From Oryzias latipes (taxonomy: Eukaryota > Chordata > Actinopteri > Beloniformes > Adrianichthyidae), in NCBI RefSeq assembly GCF_002234675.1, contig NC_019867.2, positions 18,322,184 to 18,386,183 on the forward strand: a stretch of DNA of 64,000 nt, given 5' to 3'. This document shows, one piece after another, positions 1-13,700 of this stretch; positions within the stretch are counted from its first letter, which is position 1; the number at the start of each line of letters is the position of its first letter. Position numbers and translations under genes: made by a program. The notes under the pieces were generated by a model. It did not search any database. It was not told the DNA's origin and saw only the letters and a program-made list of their open reading frames with translations.

Positions 1-1370
1 TTGCTTACACTAAATCAAAAGTAGCCAAGGAAAAAAAGATGTAATCATTTTTTTGTTACTGTTAATTACTATTATGTTGGTTAATTATTGTGAGCCTGCA
101 AAAGGATGTATGCATGTTATAAATGAATAAAACTGGTATTTCTTTTTTTTTATGCGTAACACTTTCCCATTGTGTATGTCATCATCATTACGTCATCAAT
201 TCTCCTTGGACAAAGTCAAGGCGTCAAATTTAAGATTATGAACCATGATGGATGATTTTAATCTTTCATTTAATTAAAGTGATTCTACCTCTGTGGGTGT
301 ATTAGAACTGAGGGTCAGCAGTCCATTTTAGCTGATAATGTAATAATAAAAGATGTTCTGAAATTCTAAAAAAAAAAGTCTTTTCATCTCCTGAGCTCAT
401 TAGATTCAGGAGGAATTTTATTAGTTTGACCGGGTGAAACGTTATTGGATTTTCATAACCAAATTTTGAGCAACCTCAAAAACGCAACAATTAAACTGAA
501 ATATATCCAAAAGCTATTTTTTATATTTTTTCTTCTTGATTTTGGAAGAAAATATGTGAGCCTTTAAAAACCTGAATGATATATACTGATATTCAAACGG
601 GCCTAATCCCACTTTTTGATTGGTGTTGTTTAGCACAGTTTTCTTTACCCAGCACTTAATGCCTCCTTATGCCGCAGAGTTGTCCTTTCTTGGAGGATTT
701 CATGTGATTAATTCCAATCCTTTGATCTCCATATGGTGCACCTAGTCTGTAAGAGTGAACATTGTCAAACAGCTAAAGAAAAACAACAAAAAACTATTAC
801 TGCTGCAAATGTACCGCAATTGAAGTAACCTGCCTTTTTTCTTCTTCTTTTTTTACCTGTCCCAACCCTGATCAGCTCATTAGAACCAGAACAATATAAA
901 TGTTTTCCTGTAAAAGGTTCTGGATATCCTATGTAAAATGCTTTGCTTCAAAAGGTTGGACTTCTATAATCCCTCGCAATCCGATGCTCTCTAGAGGGAT
1001 AATTCAAGGATCCTAAGGATACTTGTTTGAGTTCTCTTTTCATCTCTTTCGTAGTATTAAATGTGGCCACCCAAGAAGCACCGACCACAAACTACCTGGT
1101 ATTAGTCAGATCAGAGCTTTAAATCAGCTCAGGGCCCTCAGCACTGCCTATTGTTTTTACATTACCGGCTCAGTCACTAAAACCAATTGTTTTTTTTAAC
1201 ATTTACCAAATACCTAAATGTATTATTCATCAATATACATTTTTTACATTCTAAAAAGGTATTATAAGAAGACTTATAAGAAGCATTATTGTTTTTTTGT
1301 TTTAAAAAATCTATAAGCAAAAAGTAGTACTCTTGAAATGTATTATATTTAGTGTGCTTGGGTAGAAGGA
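1..1370. other. AT-rich intergenic DNA, no gene seen
   Basis: Both strands show only short AT-rich open frames with no recognisable domain and no exon-like stretch bounded by splice sites. I see nothing beyond homopolymer runs of A and T. Confidence 0.6.
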
Positions 1371-1374
1371 TAGC

Positions 1375-1533
1375 AAGTATACTATAGACCATATACGTGT
1401 AGTGTAGGAAGTATACTAACTAAATATTTCTTCAGAGTAAATTGAAACATTTTAATTTTGAAATGCACAGTATGTAAAAAGTAAGCTTCAAGTATACTAC
1501 CTCACTTTAAGTATAGACCACGGTAAGTATACT
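1375..1533. repeat. Cluster of four AAGTATACT motifs
   Basis: The 9-mer AAGTATACT, which contains the palindrome AGTATACT, occurs at 1375-1383, 1409-1417, 1490-1498 and 1525-1533. The motif spacing is irregular, so this is not a simple tandem array. It may be the remnant of a small repeat element with internal inverted copies. I cannot name the family. Confidence 0.5.
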
Positions 1534-2569
1534 CGTAGTACACCAAAATAGCCTACTTTGTATGAATGGATTTTAAAGTTGGTATTATGTTACCATCAAC
1601 CCGGTCATGCTACTAAATTCAAACAAATCAATATTGGTAAATCAAGGCCAGAGTCTGGAGGAAAAACCTGTATCCGATGCTTATGTGGCAACATAACAAC
1701 ACCACTGGAAGATGTTAAGAATCTTCGAGTGGGAAAGCTTAGGAGAATGGCTGACCACACAAGAGACGGAGAGGCCGTTCTGTGCTAATACAGAAACTTT
1801 ATTTAATTTCACATCTTAAACTGCTTTCGAAAAACACTCGAAAAACTGAAAGAAAAGGGAAACCCTCTCAGGCTGGGACTGAGTCTGACTCAATGGGGTG
1901 GAGAGCTTTGGCACAAAAGACTCCCACTCACACTTAGCAAAAGGAGAACCTGGGATACGACACACCAGTCAGAAGCCTCTACCTCAGCACGGACAGGCAG
2001 TCTCCAACAATGAGAAGGTCAAGAAAGGGGACTCACCTATCCATGGATTAAAAGTCAAGCTGTACGAATACAGGAACTGGGGCAATTACAAGTTCCCTGT
2101 TTCCTTAAATTGCCCAAAGTAAATCATGAAAGGTCCTATTGAATCATTTACGCTGCTCATTAGCAGCCTGGCGATAAGCCGTGATCTGAGACCATGCCAG
2201 GTCAATAGCAGTGATAATGCAGACGACGTCTATCTCGTCATGTTGTTGGTGGATCTCTGTGAGCACATCTTTCTTAGAAGAGCAGAGCAGCAGAAACCGC
2301 AGCACATCTTTGCCCCATCAAAGAGTTGACAGTGCAAAACTGCAGTTCGTGACAACTACTTAAACTCTCCACAGTATTGGCAGACAAGTTCTTCCCAATA
2401 GGGTATGAGCTCCTTCAGGAGAGAATCAACTCTTTGGAATGAAGCAATGTCTTATGGGGTGTAACGGGACACAACAACCATGACAGCCTGGGTAGCTCCA
2501 CCACTGTCCACGGGACAGCACTCATGCCCAGACTTGGGTGGTTTGGTGCTTTGAAAACCATCCACCAAT

Positions 2570-3130
2570 GCCTGAACTATGGAGAGGTGCCAATAAGACA
2601 GAATATCTGGATTTCTATTATTCTTAACCAAACTTCAAAATAGGAACGCTGCCAGCTGTGCTGCCCATCTCTGCCCTGTGGCTCCAAGCTTGACAGTAGA
2701 CAACTAAGAGGGTTGTTGTCAATGTAAATAACAGACTTCTGCCCCAACAGGGACTCCCTGAATTTTTCACTCACCACTCATTTTAGTGGTAAAAAATCAA
2801 AATTTACAAAGCTGTTATTGCTGAGGTTCTTGCAGGTCTGGACTAGGCCCCCCCCCAATCACTCCAGGACCTGAAAGAGCACTGCTCCAAGGCCTCCTTT
2901 ATAGTCATCAACCTTCAAGATTAACAGCATCAACATCTGCATAGGCCAACACAGGTGTGAGGTCAGTTTAGCCTTACACTGTTAGGGCCTCAAAGCTGTG
3001 CTGACATTCCTCAAAGGCCCAAGACGTTACGCTCTGACCTCTTTATAAACCTGGCACCCTCCAATGTTTCCATTAGCAGGTGGAGGGGAGCAGCCAACCT
3101 GGCGAACCTCTTCATAAACCACCTTTAAGA
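2570..3130 (-). mobile_element. Ty3/gypsy LTR-retrotransposon pol fossil
   Basis: Read on the minus strand, the segment resembles the end of a Ty3/gypsy reverse transcriptase (a stretch like RFARLAAPLHLLMETLEG) followed by the RNase H region (FRESLLGQKSVIYIDNNPLS). This is the usual pol order. The copy is clearly broken and old, with multiple breaks. No LTRs were recognised. The DNA down to about 1650 may be more of the same element but is not recognisable. Nearby open frames should not be annotated as host genes. Confidence 0.75.
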
Positions 3131-3272
3131 GATGCCAAAGCCTGGAAACAACAGGAGCTGGAAAACTGCTGTGAAAGGTGGCCAATGGTCTGCTACACTT
3201 GGTGTAGGTCAGCTACACTACCTAATATTTACCTATAATTATAAATATTTTTCTGAGTATGCCTTACTTATT

Positions 3273-3600
3273 GGAGCGGCAGTGGCTCAGGCGATTGAGG
3301 AAGGTCGGCGGCTCGATCCGTCCTCCCCAGTCAACCGCTGCCGTGTCCTTGGGCAAGACACTTTACCCTCCCTGCCTCCAGTGTTGCTCCAACGTTGCAT
3401 GAACACGTATGAACGTCCTGGTGATGGTCAGAGGGCCGTAGACGCACACTGGCAGCCACGCCCCTGTCAGTCTGCCCCAGGGCAGCTGTGGCTACATCAG
3501 TAGTTACCATCACCAAGTATGAATGAGAAGTGAATGAATAATGGACACATTGTAAGAGCTTTGTGCATTTAGAAAAGCGCAGAGAAATCCAATTCATTAT
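3273..3600 (+). mobile_element. SINE-like element with tRNA-like head
   Basis: It begins with a box-A-like run (GGCAGTGGCTCAGG) and a box-B-like GGCTCGATCC. The body contains the phrases CCTTGGGCAAGACACTT and CCCAGGGCAGCTGTGGCTAC, widespread in teleost short repeats. It ends in a GAAAAGCGC tail. This layout fits a pol-III-derived SINE. The family name is not certain. Confidence 0.6.
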
Positions 3601-4694
3601 TACATTATCATTGTTACTTGTAGATTTAACTCACATTCGTTTTTCCAAGGTGATTTCTTAAAACAATATTTTTTAACATTGTTTTTTTTTCCAAACTAAA
3701 ATGTTACTCTCATTTTATTGGAGTTCAGCACATTCCTCTTAAAAATAGGCTACTTTTTCAGTAGTTCATTACAATATTACAATATTTAATAAGTAGGATA
3801 TTTCTATAAATTTTGTACCAAGAATAGTGTAGTTAATGAGCGGGGGCAAATCTTTACTTCTGTTGGAAACATGTAGATGTTGTGCGGAACGTGAGAAATT
3901 GCTGCGTTAGTCCTTTTGTTTCAGTCATCGCTCTTTCCCACCGAAACGAGCTTTTGTCTGGGGCGCTCAAGTGGAAGCGTCGTCAAGTTCACAGGGAGTG
4001 ATGGCAAGTTAACGGAAGTGAATTTTTAACCTTCAGCATAAAAGCTTTTTCTTTTTAAACCTGGTTGATGAATGAAAGCTGCAGTTTTTAGGCATATAAA
4101 TACAAATTATTTAAACATGATTTGAAAGTTAAAAACTTTTGTCATTTTTTTTAAAATGATAAGACTCATGACTCATTTAATTTAGTGAAAAGTTCAAAAG
4201 ATCCAGGTATAATTGTAACAGCATTGAAATAATAGGCATAACTTGGCTGCTATGAGGAATCTGACATATTTAAACATTTAAAAAGCAGTTATTTTCAACA
4301 TTTATTTATCATTGATTGTGCTCGTCATAAGTAGCTTTGGCACCAAATTGATTTTTTTAAATTATTTTTGAAGAAAAAAAAGTCTACATGTCCAGAGTCC
4401 AAAATTGTGACTGACTTTACTCACTTTTTGTGTAAAAGTAAAGCAATACAGACCTTCTAATTTATTAAAAATAATATTAGTGTATAAAATACGAAAAATG
4501 CTTTGAAAAGATGAGCAGCATTCCTCCTCAGTAAAAAGTTTTCCTCCAAGACTTAGGATAGCAGGATTTATACTAGTTTATTGTAGATGTTGGCTACCAG
4601 GGTAAGCAGTATTATACATTACTTTCCCAGAGTAAGCTTCAGTATTTAAAACTTTAATTTGGTCATTCTGCTTTATGATGACAATAAAACATTC
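3601..4694. other. Intergenic DNA, nothing recognised
   Basis: AT-rich sequence upstream of the putative igsf9a promoter. There are no coding exons, no structured RNA and no repeat that I can name. Confidence 0.5.
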
Positions 4695-4765
4695 TGTTGT
4701 ATTGTATTGTATTGTATTGTATTGTATTGTATTGTATTCTATTGTATTCTATTCTATTCTATTCT
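4695..4765. repeat. Pentanucleotide microsatellite (ATTGT)n/(ATTCT)n
   Basis: About 14 tandem 5-base units. The first part is ATTGT units, switching to ATTCT units at the right end, about 100-300 bp upstream of a CpG-richer segment. The unit switch suggests slippage plus a spreading point variant. Confidence 0.9.
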
Positions 4766-4849
4766 GTTTAAATAAAAGTATTTATAACTGCAACTATATC
4801 TGCTTTGAGGTTTGTTTTTCATAAATCATTTTAAAGTTTTACTCTGAAA

Positions 4850-5496
4850 GGTAAAGGTGAAGCAGGAAGTGACGTTTCAGCATTGACGGTGACTTTACAG
4901 CGTGTTTCTTTCTGCGACTGTAGTAGGAGGAGGGGCTCATGGTAATGAGGGGAGGGACAGCAAGGCGAAAGAATCAACAGCACTGATCCCACTAAACGTG
5001 CGCCGGGCAGACTTTCTGCTGGATCCGCCGCGCGCCTGATGCTCACTCAGCCCGCTCCGTGTGAAGGCGACCCGGGCTCTCCATAAATCAATGCTGCGTT
5101 CCCACGCCGGATGACAGGAACTCCAACTAGTTTGGACCAATAGAGCTGCAGACATCCACAGCCGCTGCGTGGAAAGTTGAAATGGGCTGATGTGGTGGCA
5201 AGCGTGCTTTGCGATTGATTGATTTATTTTTTTTCTATAAAGACGCAGAAAAAGTCTGGAGGAAGTTCCCACGGAAATCCTGGATTAATGTGATTTTAGG
5301 TTGATCCGCACACAAACCAAAAATGTGACCACCTTTCCCCCATTTATCAGGTTTTTCACCTCTGGGACGTTTTTTTTTTTAATCAAAGAAAGCTCTACAT
5401 GTTCAAATTCCGTCTAAAGAAAACCCTCCAAAATAAGAGCACCGATGGATTGAGTGGCTGTACTTTTGAGTTGGAGTGTAAAGTGCCTCAAGCAAG
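4850..5496 (+). promoter_or_regulatory. igsf9a: Putative igsf9a promoter and noncoding first exon
   Basis: This is the most GC- and CpG-rich stretch before the first coding exon of igsf9a. It ends in a strong splice donor, AGCAAG|GTAAGG, after 5496. The first coding exon (acceptor TTTTTCAG at 10731-10738) has its own 5' leader, so an upstream untranslated exon is required or at least expected. The exact transcription start is not visible. This is an inference from composition and splice signals only. Confidence 0.4.
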
Positions 5497-8400
5497 GTAA
5501 GGTGCTGACCAGGCGGGCTAAGAGGTCCTCCGCAGGCCTGTAAACACCAATATAGCAGGAGTTTTTTCTTCTCAGGTATCCCTAACATCTCAACTGCAAA
5601 CTGGATTACCTGACCTGTGGTGCTTTTCTTTGTTCATAATTATAGCTCTTTTGTGGGTTTCTACATCTATCTAGCTCTTTTTCATTCATAAAACATACTC
5701 AGCACGGATATGTATGTTTTTTCTCATCACCACCTTTCTGATGTTTAACAAAGTACTAATCCTTTAAAATGATTGCACTTTTTAGTAAAGTCGTTCAAAA
5801 AACACAAAAAAATTATGTTTTTCAAAATTTAAAAATGTGTTCATTTTTCAAAAGATACACCTGTTCTAGACACCGGTTGTGGGTGGTGACACTGGGAATT
5901 GCATCAAAAATCACTGCAGGCTTGCCGAAATGAAGCACTTGTGTTTGTTTTGTACCACACTGCTGCATTGTATGCTGCAACATGCAAGATGAAAGCAAGC
6001 TTTGCAGAGACGTGTGCATCCACCAATTCTTTTTAGCACACAAAATAAACCTTCCCTTCTAATTTGTTTTTTTGCACACAACCGCCTGTTGTTCTTTGTG
6101 TTTGGAGGACCACTGCAGTTTATTTTCCTGCATAAATGTTAGTATTTTTGAAATAAGTAATCAGTTTTTAGAGGGTTTTGATAGTTTTTGGAGAGATATT
6201 TTTTATAAAACATCACATTACCATTATTTACACTGTAATTATATATTCTAACAATGCAGTTCCTCAACATTCATCCTTAAATGCTGAAGCATCTAATCCA
6301 GACTCCCATCATCAGTACATTGTGACTACCCCTTAGGTGTCATTTCACTGAAAAATATCCATAGTGGTCCATCACACAAACATATAGAAAGCTTCGTCAA
6401 ATTTATTATGATAATAACAATACAGTTCAATAAATACACAAACGAAGAAGTTAACTAAACCAAAGGAAACAATATATGAAGTTTTAGGTGTTAATAATGT
6501 CAGAAAATGACTACACCTGTATAGAGGATTACATGCATTTGTAAATTCTTTTGCATGTCCTTAAGGCTTTATCACTGTTGAAATTTCATCCAACTGCAAC
6601 GTGAAGGCATTATTTGCCACATTTCTTGACTTTAGGCTGTTAATCATCGACATTTTCCCCTTTTTTTTGGAAGAAAATTGTGTAGCATTATAAAAAAAGG
6701 ATTTAAAAAGCAACAAAAATGTGATCATCAGTTACTCCCATACCCAGTGAAAATTAAAATGTTTAACCTCTCTGAAGCCTATTGATGCAAATGTGCATCA
6801 AACCACATTTGCAGTAAATTGACACAAATTTACTTTAAAAAAAACATAAACATAAATGACATTTTATTTCATCACTGGAAAAAAAATCAAGTGTCAGGTG
6901 TGAATATGTTTGTACCACTGCCTGAAAACCATGCAGGAAAGGTGCACACATAACTTGGGTGTGAGGGAGTCATTTTAAAGTACTGCACCATAGTTCAATT
7001 AGAGCAAGTATAGTAGCACACACGTGTTAATTAATGACCATTGCTTTAGCCCACATATAGAGGGCTTTCCCCGGAAGCGTGGGATTCTTTTTACAAGCGT
7101 GTACTCAGCTTCCTTTAGTCAAAATAAATGTCAATACGATTTTTAACTGGGTTGGCGCACCAGGGACATGAATCCATGCATTGATTGCTGTGCTGTCCCA
7201 GCTGGTCAAACCAGTCATTTTTTCGCAACCCATCTCCATTGTAATGGTTTTGATTATAATGCAGTAGCACAGATTTTGTTCATGTGATTTATCGGTTTGC
7301 TCTGAACTTGTGTGAGCCTCTGAGCAACATTTGTAGGGTCTGTAGTTCACAGGTTTTGTGCTAAGGCCGTGGCCTGTCAGGATTAACAAGGATTACTGAG
7401 AGTAATAGTAATGCTTATCAGGACTGTATCTGTCACGGGCATCACTTGCTTGTTTTAAACCAGGATAACGAACAAGTCTGACAAACATTAGGTCAAACAG
7501 ATGATTTAAGGGCCATGTCTAACGTCTACTCGTGTTGAACCTCGTAATAAAGCATATGGGATTGTTAAATGTCTCTCTATGTGCTAATAGAAGGTGTCAG
7601 AGGTACTGAGAGATTTGCCTACTTGCTACTACAGCTGGCAGGTTTCAAACAGCCTCTTATGAGGCTTGTGCCTCTGGGAAATCACAAGTTGGAGTCTCTG
7701 CAGAGGATCTGCATGCTGTGCATTTCGTCATTAGAGGGTATACATTAGAGGCTTTCAGAGATCAACCCACCTGCCAATTTGTCTTGACCCCACAGACCAA
7801 CCCTTGATTCAAAGTTCATATATGCAAAATATCTATCTGGATAAACTGGCATGACATGCACCGTCAAGGTGCATGTGATGTAGAATCATTTGCACTGTAG
7901 CTGTTAAATCAATTCTTTTTTCCCCCCTTCTGAATAATAGTTGTTACTAAGCACAGATGGCAGGAGATGTTATCACAAGAAGACCTACGTTGTTAAAATG
8001 TATTTTAGTGTCACTGATGTCCTGTAGGTCAAAACACCAGAACCCCTATCCATTGTTCCAACCAGTGACGGTTATCTGTTGTTGAGGACAGAGAAAATTG
8101 GTGGGACTTGGATGGGCAGACTGCTGGGACTTCATGTTGTGTTGATTGATCACTGCACAGTTAGATGACAGTGTCCTTGATTTGTCTCACCATTTTGATC
8201 TCTAATTCAATTAGACTGTTAACACTCAAAGCAGGAGGGCAGGATTAGACTGGGTGTTACAAATGTACCGTCCAGAAGGCTAAGTCATGACTAGATCCAA
8301 AGCAATTTGTGTCAATGAAATCCAGGGAAGCTCTGAAGCTTCACATGGTGTCAACATGCACACTCCAGAGCATTCCGGTGATTTACTTACCATGTTCTTC

Positions 8401-8917
8401 TTGAGTGTCTTTTAAATAATAGACCAAACAAAACTCAATTAAACGTGTGCTTTAATGTGTTGTTATAGCACAGATGAACACCGTTGAGTTAGGACTTTTC
8501 TTTTTTTTGAAAATGGCTTATCTGTTTCCCTCCAATGCTCTTGTGAGATGAAAGTGCTGGCGTAAACCCCTCTGACGTTCATATGTATGTTCTCCTGCTT
8601 CCAAAAGGTACTTTAAATCCACTTCTTTTTCTTTCTTTCTATGTTAATAAGAACAAGTTCATCACATCTGCGTAGATGCCATCCCATTATTGTGCTGTCA
8701 GAGGACATCTTGCCTCCTGTGCAGTGCTGATCCTGCACGTGCCAATTAAACTGTCACTCTTCTACTACAGGAAATAAACTGCTTGATTTCATCTTCTTTA
8801 CCTGGAGTCAAAAGCCTTAGAACAACAGGTTAGAGGGACACAATATGCATTAACAAAAGCTACCTAAACATAGGATTTCAATTTTGCATCATCAAATGAC
8901 TTGTGGTATGGAACACA

Positions 8918-9135
8918 CACAGCAAAAACTGAATTCCTAAAAAAGTAAGAAGACCCTTATTTCAAGAAAAAATGTCTTACTTTCTGTCTTGCCAGTAAAA
9001 ATAATCTTATTAAGAATATATTTCAATAGCAAAAATAATCTCAGTGTAAGAAAATATGTCTTATTGCCTAGAATGGTTTTTCTTAAAAGAGGACAGTTTT
9101 CCTTACCCCATTGACAGATTCCTGCTTATTTAAAG
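8918..9135. mobile_element. AT-rich MITE, family also at 23864-24107
   Basis: It starts with ACACAGCAAAAACTGAATTCC and is rich in the words AAGTAAGA, TTCAAGAAAAAATGTCTTAC and AATAATCTTATTAAGA. It includes TTACCCCATTGACAGATT. Such sequence is typical of an abundant teleost non-autonomous DNA element with internal inverted subrepeats. The right end is diffuse. Confidence 0.5.
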
Positions 9136-10197
9136 TTTTTCAAATTTCAAGACTTGTTGATTTTTATTTATTTTTTGATCATTCTGTTTGGAAAACTACT
9201 AATATTTCATTCGATTTATATTTTTCTTCTTGAAATAGCAGCTCAACAGATGTGCTTTTGTCCCACTTCTGTCCAGCTTTGGCAAAATGTATTCCACAGT
9301 TTGTCTCTGCTCACAGCCTCTATGCTGGTCAGATCCAATGCAAAGAAATAAATGCATCATTCCTTAGTGGTTCCACTGCATGCAGCTCATCTCAGTGTGT
9401 TGTGTCAGCAGCTGCTATCTAACTCCTATTTGCTCGCCAAGAATAGTCTCCTCATATTACCTAAATGAACTTTAGATAATGAGCTGGCATTAGGGGCACT
9501 GAATGGAGGGACTTACAGGACGGTTGTGAAGGCTCCTATTCTGCTTGAAGGACAACAACTTAAACTCACTTCCAATCCAATTTGAAGTGGGGGGCAGCAA
9601 AGGCAGCTTCAACTGTTTCCAACATGGAGCAGGTTTACAATTTGCAGAAGTGGAGTCTTGTTTGTGAGTCTCATTAGGAGGTGAAAATCTGTGTCGGTGC
9701 TTATATGTGACTCCTGTGTGGATGGATGAGATGGAACAGAAGGTGGAGAGCTGCTGTCTGTTTGAATTTAATATATTTTTGTCTTAAATAAAAGACCTGT
9801 TTGATGTGTGTTTGGATTTCTCCTTTCTGGACTGCTAATAAGAGAACATCTGGACTTAAGTGGTGCTCGTGTCACCTGTCAACTGCTGTTGGCCTATTTA
9901 GAGTGAGATGAAACCCTCTGGGTGAGCTGGACCAATCAGAAGCATCAGGTTAATCTGTACATACACTTAGAGCTTTGTACAGGTGTTCTCTGCAGCTACA
10001 TGCACACTCTTTGGTCGCCTCTTTGCAGACTAACCTCCGTGGGGCTAACGCTGTTTGAGCATGCTGTCTTTTCGCAGCACTTCTTATATTGGTTTGTTTT
10101 GACTGGAGCTCAGACATGCTGCCTGAGGGGGTATTATAGTTTTCGGAGAATGCACTTGTTCCCTAACCAAGACACATCTGCAATATGCTGCTTTGGG

Positions 10198-10592
10198 TAG
10201 GCCTGTAGCCTACAATAAATTGAAATTTGTTGTCATGGCGATATCGTAAACTGCGATAAATGTTTACACACATGCTGAAACAATCCCATGGCAGCTTGAA
10301 GTATGGAACTAATCAAAGAAAGTCCTTTAAACATTGACAAATCAGATGGTCTCCTTCACGTTGTCGACCAATCAAATGGAGCCCTTTTATGTTAGATGCC
10401 CGTCTCCTATGTAGAAGTGAGTCATTTGGAGTATAATTTAAGTTATGTTGACTTTTATTTACATATATCTGTATTACCGGTAGTTGTTTTTTGTTTTGCT
10501 ATTTGTTCATGTATCACTAGTCATATCGTCATTGCAATATTTGATCTCTAATATCATTCATTGGACATTTTTCTTGTATTGTGCTGCCCTAG
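10198..10592. mobile_element. Short non-autonomous hAT-like element
   Basis: The left end TAGGCCTGTAGCCTACAATA and the right end TATTGTGCTGCCCTA are roughly inverted. The interior has ATATCGTAAACTGCGATA and CATATCGTCATTGCAATAT, words frequent in teleost hAT MITEs. The flanks GCTTTGGG and GTTTGGGG could be an eroded 8-bp target duplication (6 of 8 match). Confidence 0.4.
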
Positions 10593-10773
10593 TTTGGGGG
10601 CGACTGACAAAGTTAACTCTATGGATTACATCTGTGCTTAGCAGTAGAGGGATGTCCTTGTACAGCAGAGATTCTATGGATGCTCCTGATTATGAGTAAA
10701 CCAGATGTGTTTTTTAGATGTGCGGTTCTGTTTTTCAGATTGGGAGATGTGTGAAGGAGCGTGAGGGACGGCC

Positions 10774-13700
10774 ATGGGACTGGAGAGTCAGAGGCTTCAG
10801 GCTGTCACCACTGCTGTAGCCATCTGTCTTTTATGTAAGTACGCTTGGGGGGCGTTCATTTAACCCTTGTATGATAGGTTCATTTCTCCTATGCTTTTGT
10901 CATAGGTAGTTTCAGTAGAAAGTGATTTTTATCACTCAAAAATTACATTCTCTTTGCTTTCAAGGAAGTCATTCATTTTACTGATACCTGATCTGTTTCT
11001 TTGAAGACCCACTCCAAGGAAAATTGTGTTTTTTTTTTGTATTTTACATATTCTTTTGCATTTTTCTTCTGATGGAGGACATACAGTATATAAAGAAATT
11101 AAGCTTAAAATCACATTACTGAGTACTTATTTATTCAAATCATTCTAAATTGGGAGCAGATGAAAAAAGTGCTGTTGGAAAAAGCTTGTAGCTGCATCTA
11201 AAAGCGGGAGGCCACAAGCTCCCTGCTCCACTTCATTCTGATGGATCCACTTAAAGACAACTAGATCCATTTACGTCTTCCTTTTCCTTGCCATTATGTT
11301 AGAAAGGGGGGTTGTGAGGCGCTTTCTCTGCGCCAACAGTCTCGCCAAAAAGTCAGAGGCAAATTTCTAATAAACTACTGCAGAAACAACACAGGTCTTT
11401 ATATTTTGCCTAAAACAGCATAATCATAATTGAACGACCACTGGGAACGATTTCAGAATAGATCAAAAGATTGGAGTGGGACTTTATAGGTTCTGTTATC
11501 ACATGAGCTGTGTATTTATGCCAGACGCCATAATCTGACAGACAGCAAAACCTACAAAATAACAGAATAAACAGTCAGATGATGGGATGCACAGCAGAAA
11601 AAGAACTGATGAAGAAATGTTGGATCCTTTAATGAAAAATAACTCTGTCTCATTACATAAACAAAATTTTTGCGCCATTGCATTTTAGTTAAACTGTTTG
11701 TATCACATTAATCTTGCTTATATGTTGTTGATATGTTAAAAGTTTGCACTTATACCTACTGTTTTTTCTTGGTATCAATATGCCCTACATCTTCTTGTTG
11801 TTGAGATGGTGCAAAACAGTTGGCATATGTTGCTGTTTAGCTTCGTGCAGGCTCCTCACACATACACAAGAGCAGTTCTGGCAATGGTTCTGTTCCCTTA
11901 TGTCGGAGCGAGAGTGGGGGTTCAGCTTAGACATGAGGGGATGAAAGAGAATGGGGCCCAAATCCAACTTAAATAATATCTCTGGGTGCAGATTAAGATC
12001 AATCCTGGATTTATGCTACCCCCAACCAAGGCATGCTTGAGTGTATTTGTGGGACGTCAGGAGTGGGATTGATCATTCTGGTCCGCAGACCATGTGTGCA
12101 CCCCAGGGGGTAGCGAGAGGTCGGTTCGAGCAAACGCAGAGGGGGCCCGCATTAGAGTGTCACCACCAGCCCGTCCCTCCCTCCCCTTCAGATGAAAGCA
12201 AATCGCCAGGCTGGAGGAGTTGTGGAGCAAACACTGGCACCCAGTCAAGCACACATGCACGTCAGCACATGGCAGCGAGGCGGTCAGAGGAGGCTGGGAG
12301 CGCACAGGCTTTTCCAGGTGTCGCTAATGGGATTGCCGTGTTTGCAGGCTTTGCAGCTGTATGATCTTGTTACCTAATGATGCATGATTGTTCTCCATTG
12401 CTGGCTTTTAACAGTCTAAGGATTCAGAGGTTGATTTCACATCATTTTCAATAAAGATTTTGCAGGTCAACTGTGGCGTTATTTGTTGTCATAAGTGGTC
12501 AATTCTTTTCTTTAATTATTGTATTTATTTTATGTATTCATATGATCATAGATTTATAAATTATTTTAATAACAAACAATTTTAAAAGGATAAAGGATCC
12601 AGTAAAAGATTCTGATTCTGATTTTTTATAAATGAATAATTGATGCCTCCAAGGATGGTTGATCCAGTTTCTTTTAGAGCCATAAGTCATTATTACTTAT
12701 TGACCTATCCACTTTTATTTCCTTCTGTGCTGTTAGCTAATGTCGGTCTGTGTTGTATCTTGGTGACTCGCTATTGTCTTCACAGGCGTGTCTCCCGGTT
12801 TGGCATCAGTGGTTCGTGCTCGAGAGGGAGCGTCTGCAGAGCTCGAGTGCAGTCTGGCCCCGACATCCAAAGAAGGCACCAGCCCCAACCTCTTTCCACT
12901 GCATGTGGTGGAGTGGGTGCGCCTCGGTTACAACGTCCCTGTCCTCATCAAGTTTGGAGTCTACGCTCCCCGCGTTCACCCTAACTATAAGGGTAAGCGT
13001 CATTCATAGGTACAAAGCCTTGAACTAAGTTCCCCACTTCTGATGAAAGACTGTCTGGCAGACACTCATAAACCAATTGACAGCATGCAGGTGTTCTGCT
13101 GGTGATCTGTGTCAGACCGTGTGAAAGTCAAATACTGCAGCACTGTTCATTGAACGGATGATTGAAAATGAAGACCCGTTCCACAACACGCCGGTGGTTT
13201 CTTGCAGGTTTCTTGATCATTTCTCAAAAACAAAAAATAAATCATCCTAAAGCTATTATCATAACTGTCCATGACCATCAACTGGTTCTCTCTGTTTGTG
13301 CTTCAGAGAATCCTTTTCATCTTAGAAAAAAAAGAACCAAAATGCTTTTTTAATGTTTTCGTTGGTAAAGTTATGAGTACAAAGGTAAATCTTGGAAGAG
13401 GAAGTTGGGATGAAACAATACCCCCAATAGATAATCCATCCAAAGCAAAGTCCTTGTAATTACAGGTCGCCTTGCGTCTGTGTTTTCACCGTGCAGAGAA
13501 CAGAGGAATGGCGAGAATGGACGTGTTTTAGTGGCGGCAGTTAAAGGAGGGGGTGGGGCAGCTGGGGAAGAAGAGGTACACCAGTAACGCTGCTCACAGG
13601 GGGATTAGACGTGTAGGTGGGGGCTCGGTTGTTTGTTGACAGCGTTTTATTAGTATGCGGAGGGGTAACCCAATAAAAGGAGATTGCTTTGCTCGAAGGA

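Larger units (their letters stand above)
5497..10738 (+). other. Putative first intron of igsf9a (noncoding)
   Basis: This 5.2-kb stretch has no supported coding exon on either strand. It holds two small transposon copies listed separately (8918-9135 and 10198-10592). The rest is unremarkable AT-rich intronic sequence. Confidence 0.4.

Noticed and set aside
1558-2329. Plus-strand frames of 67-76 residues
   Set aside because: They lie beside or within the decayed retrotransposon area and show no domain, so they are not host genes.
3273-3330. Possible tRNA gene from box A and box B
   Set aside because: The spacing and the body that follows fit a SINE head; no cloverleaf with a proper acceptor stem can be formed.
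12641-13028. Plus-strand frames of 92-114 residues around 12.7-13.0 kb
   Set aside because: Only the frame starting at the acceptor at 12785 matches an Ig domain; the others are shifted readings of the same exon.
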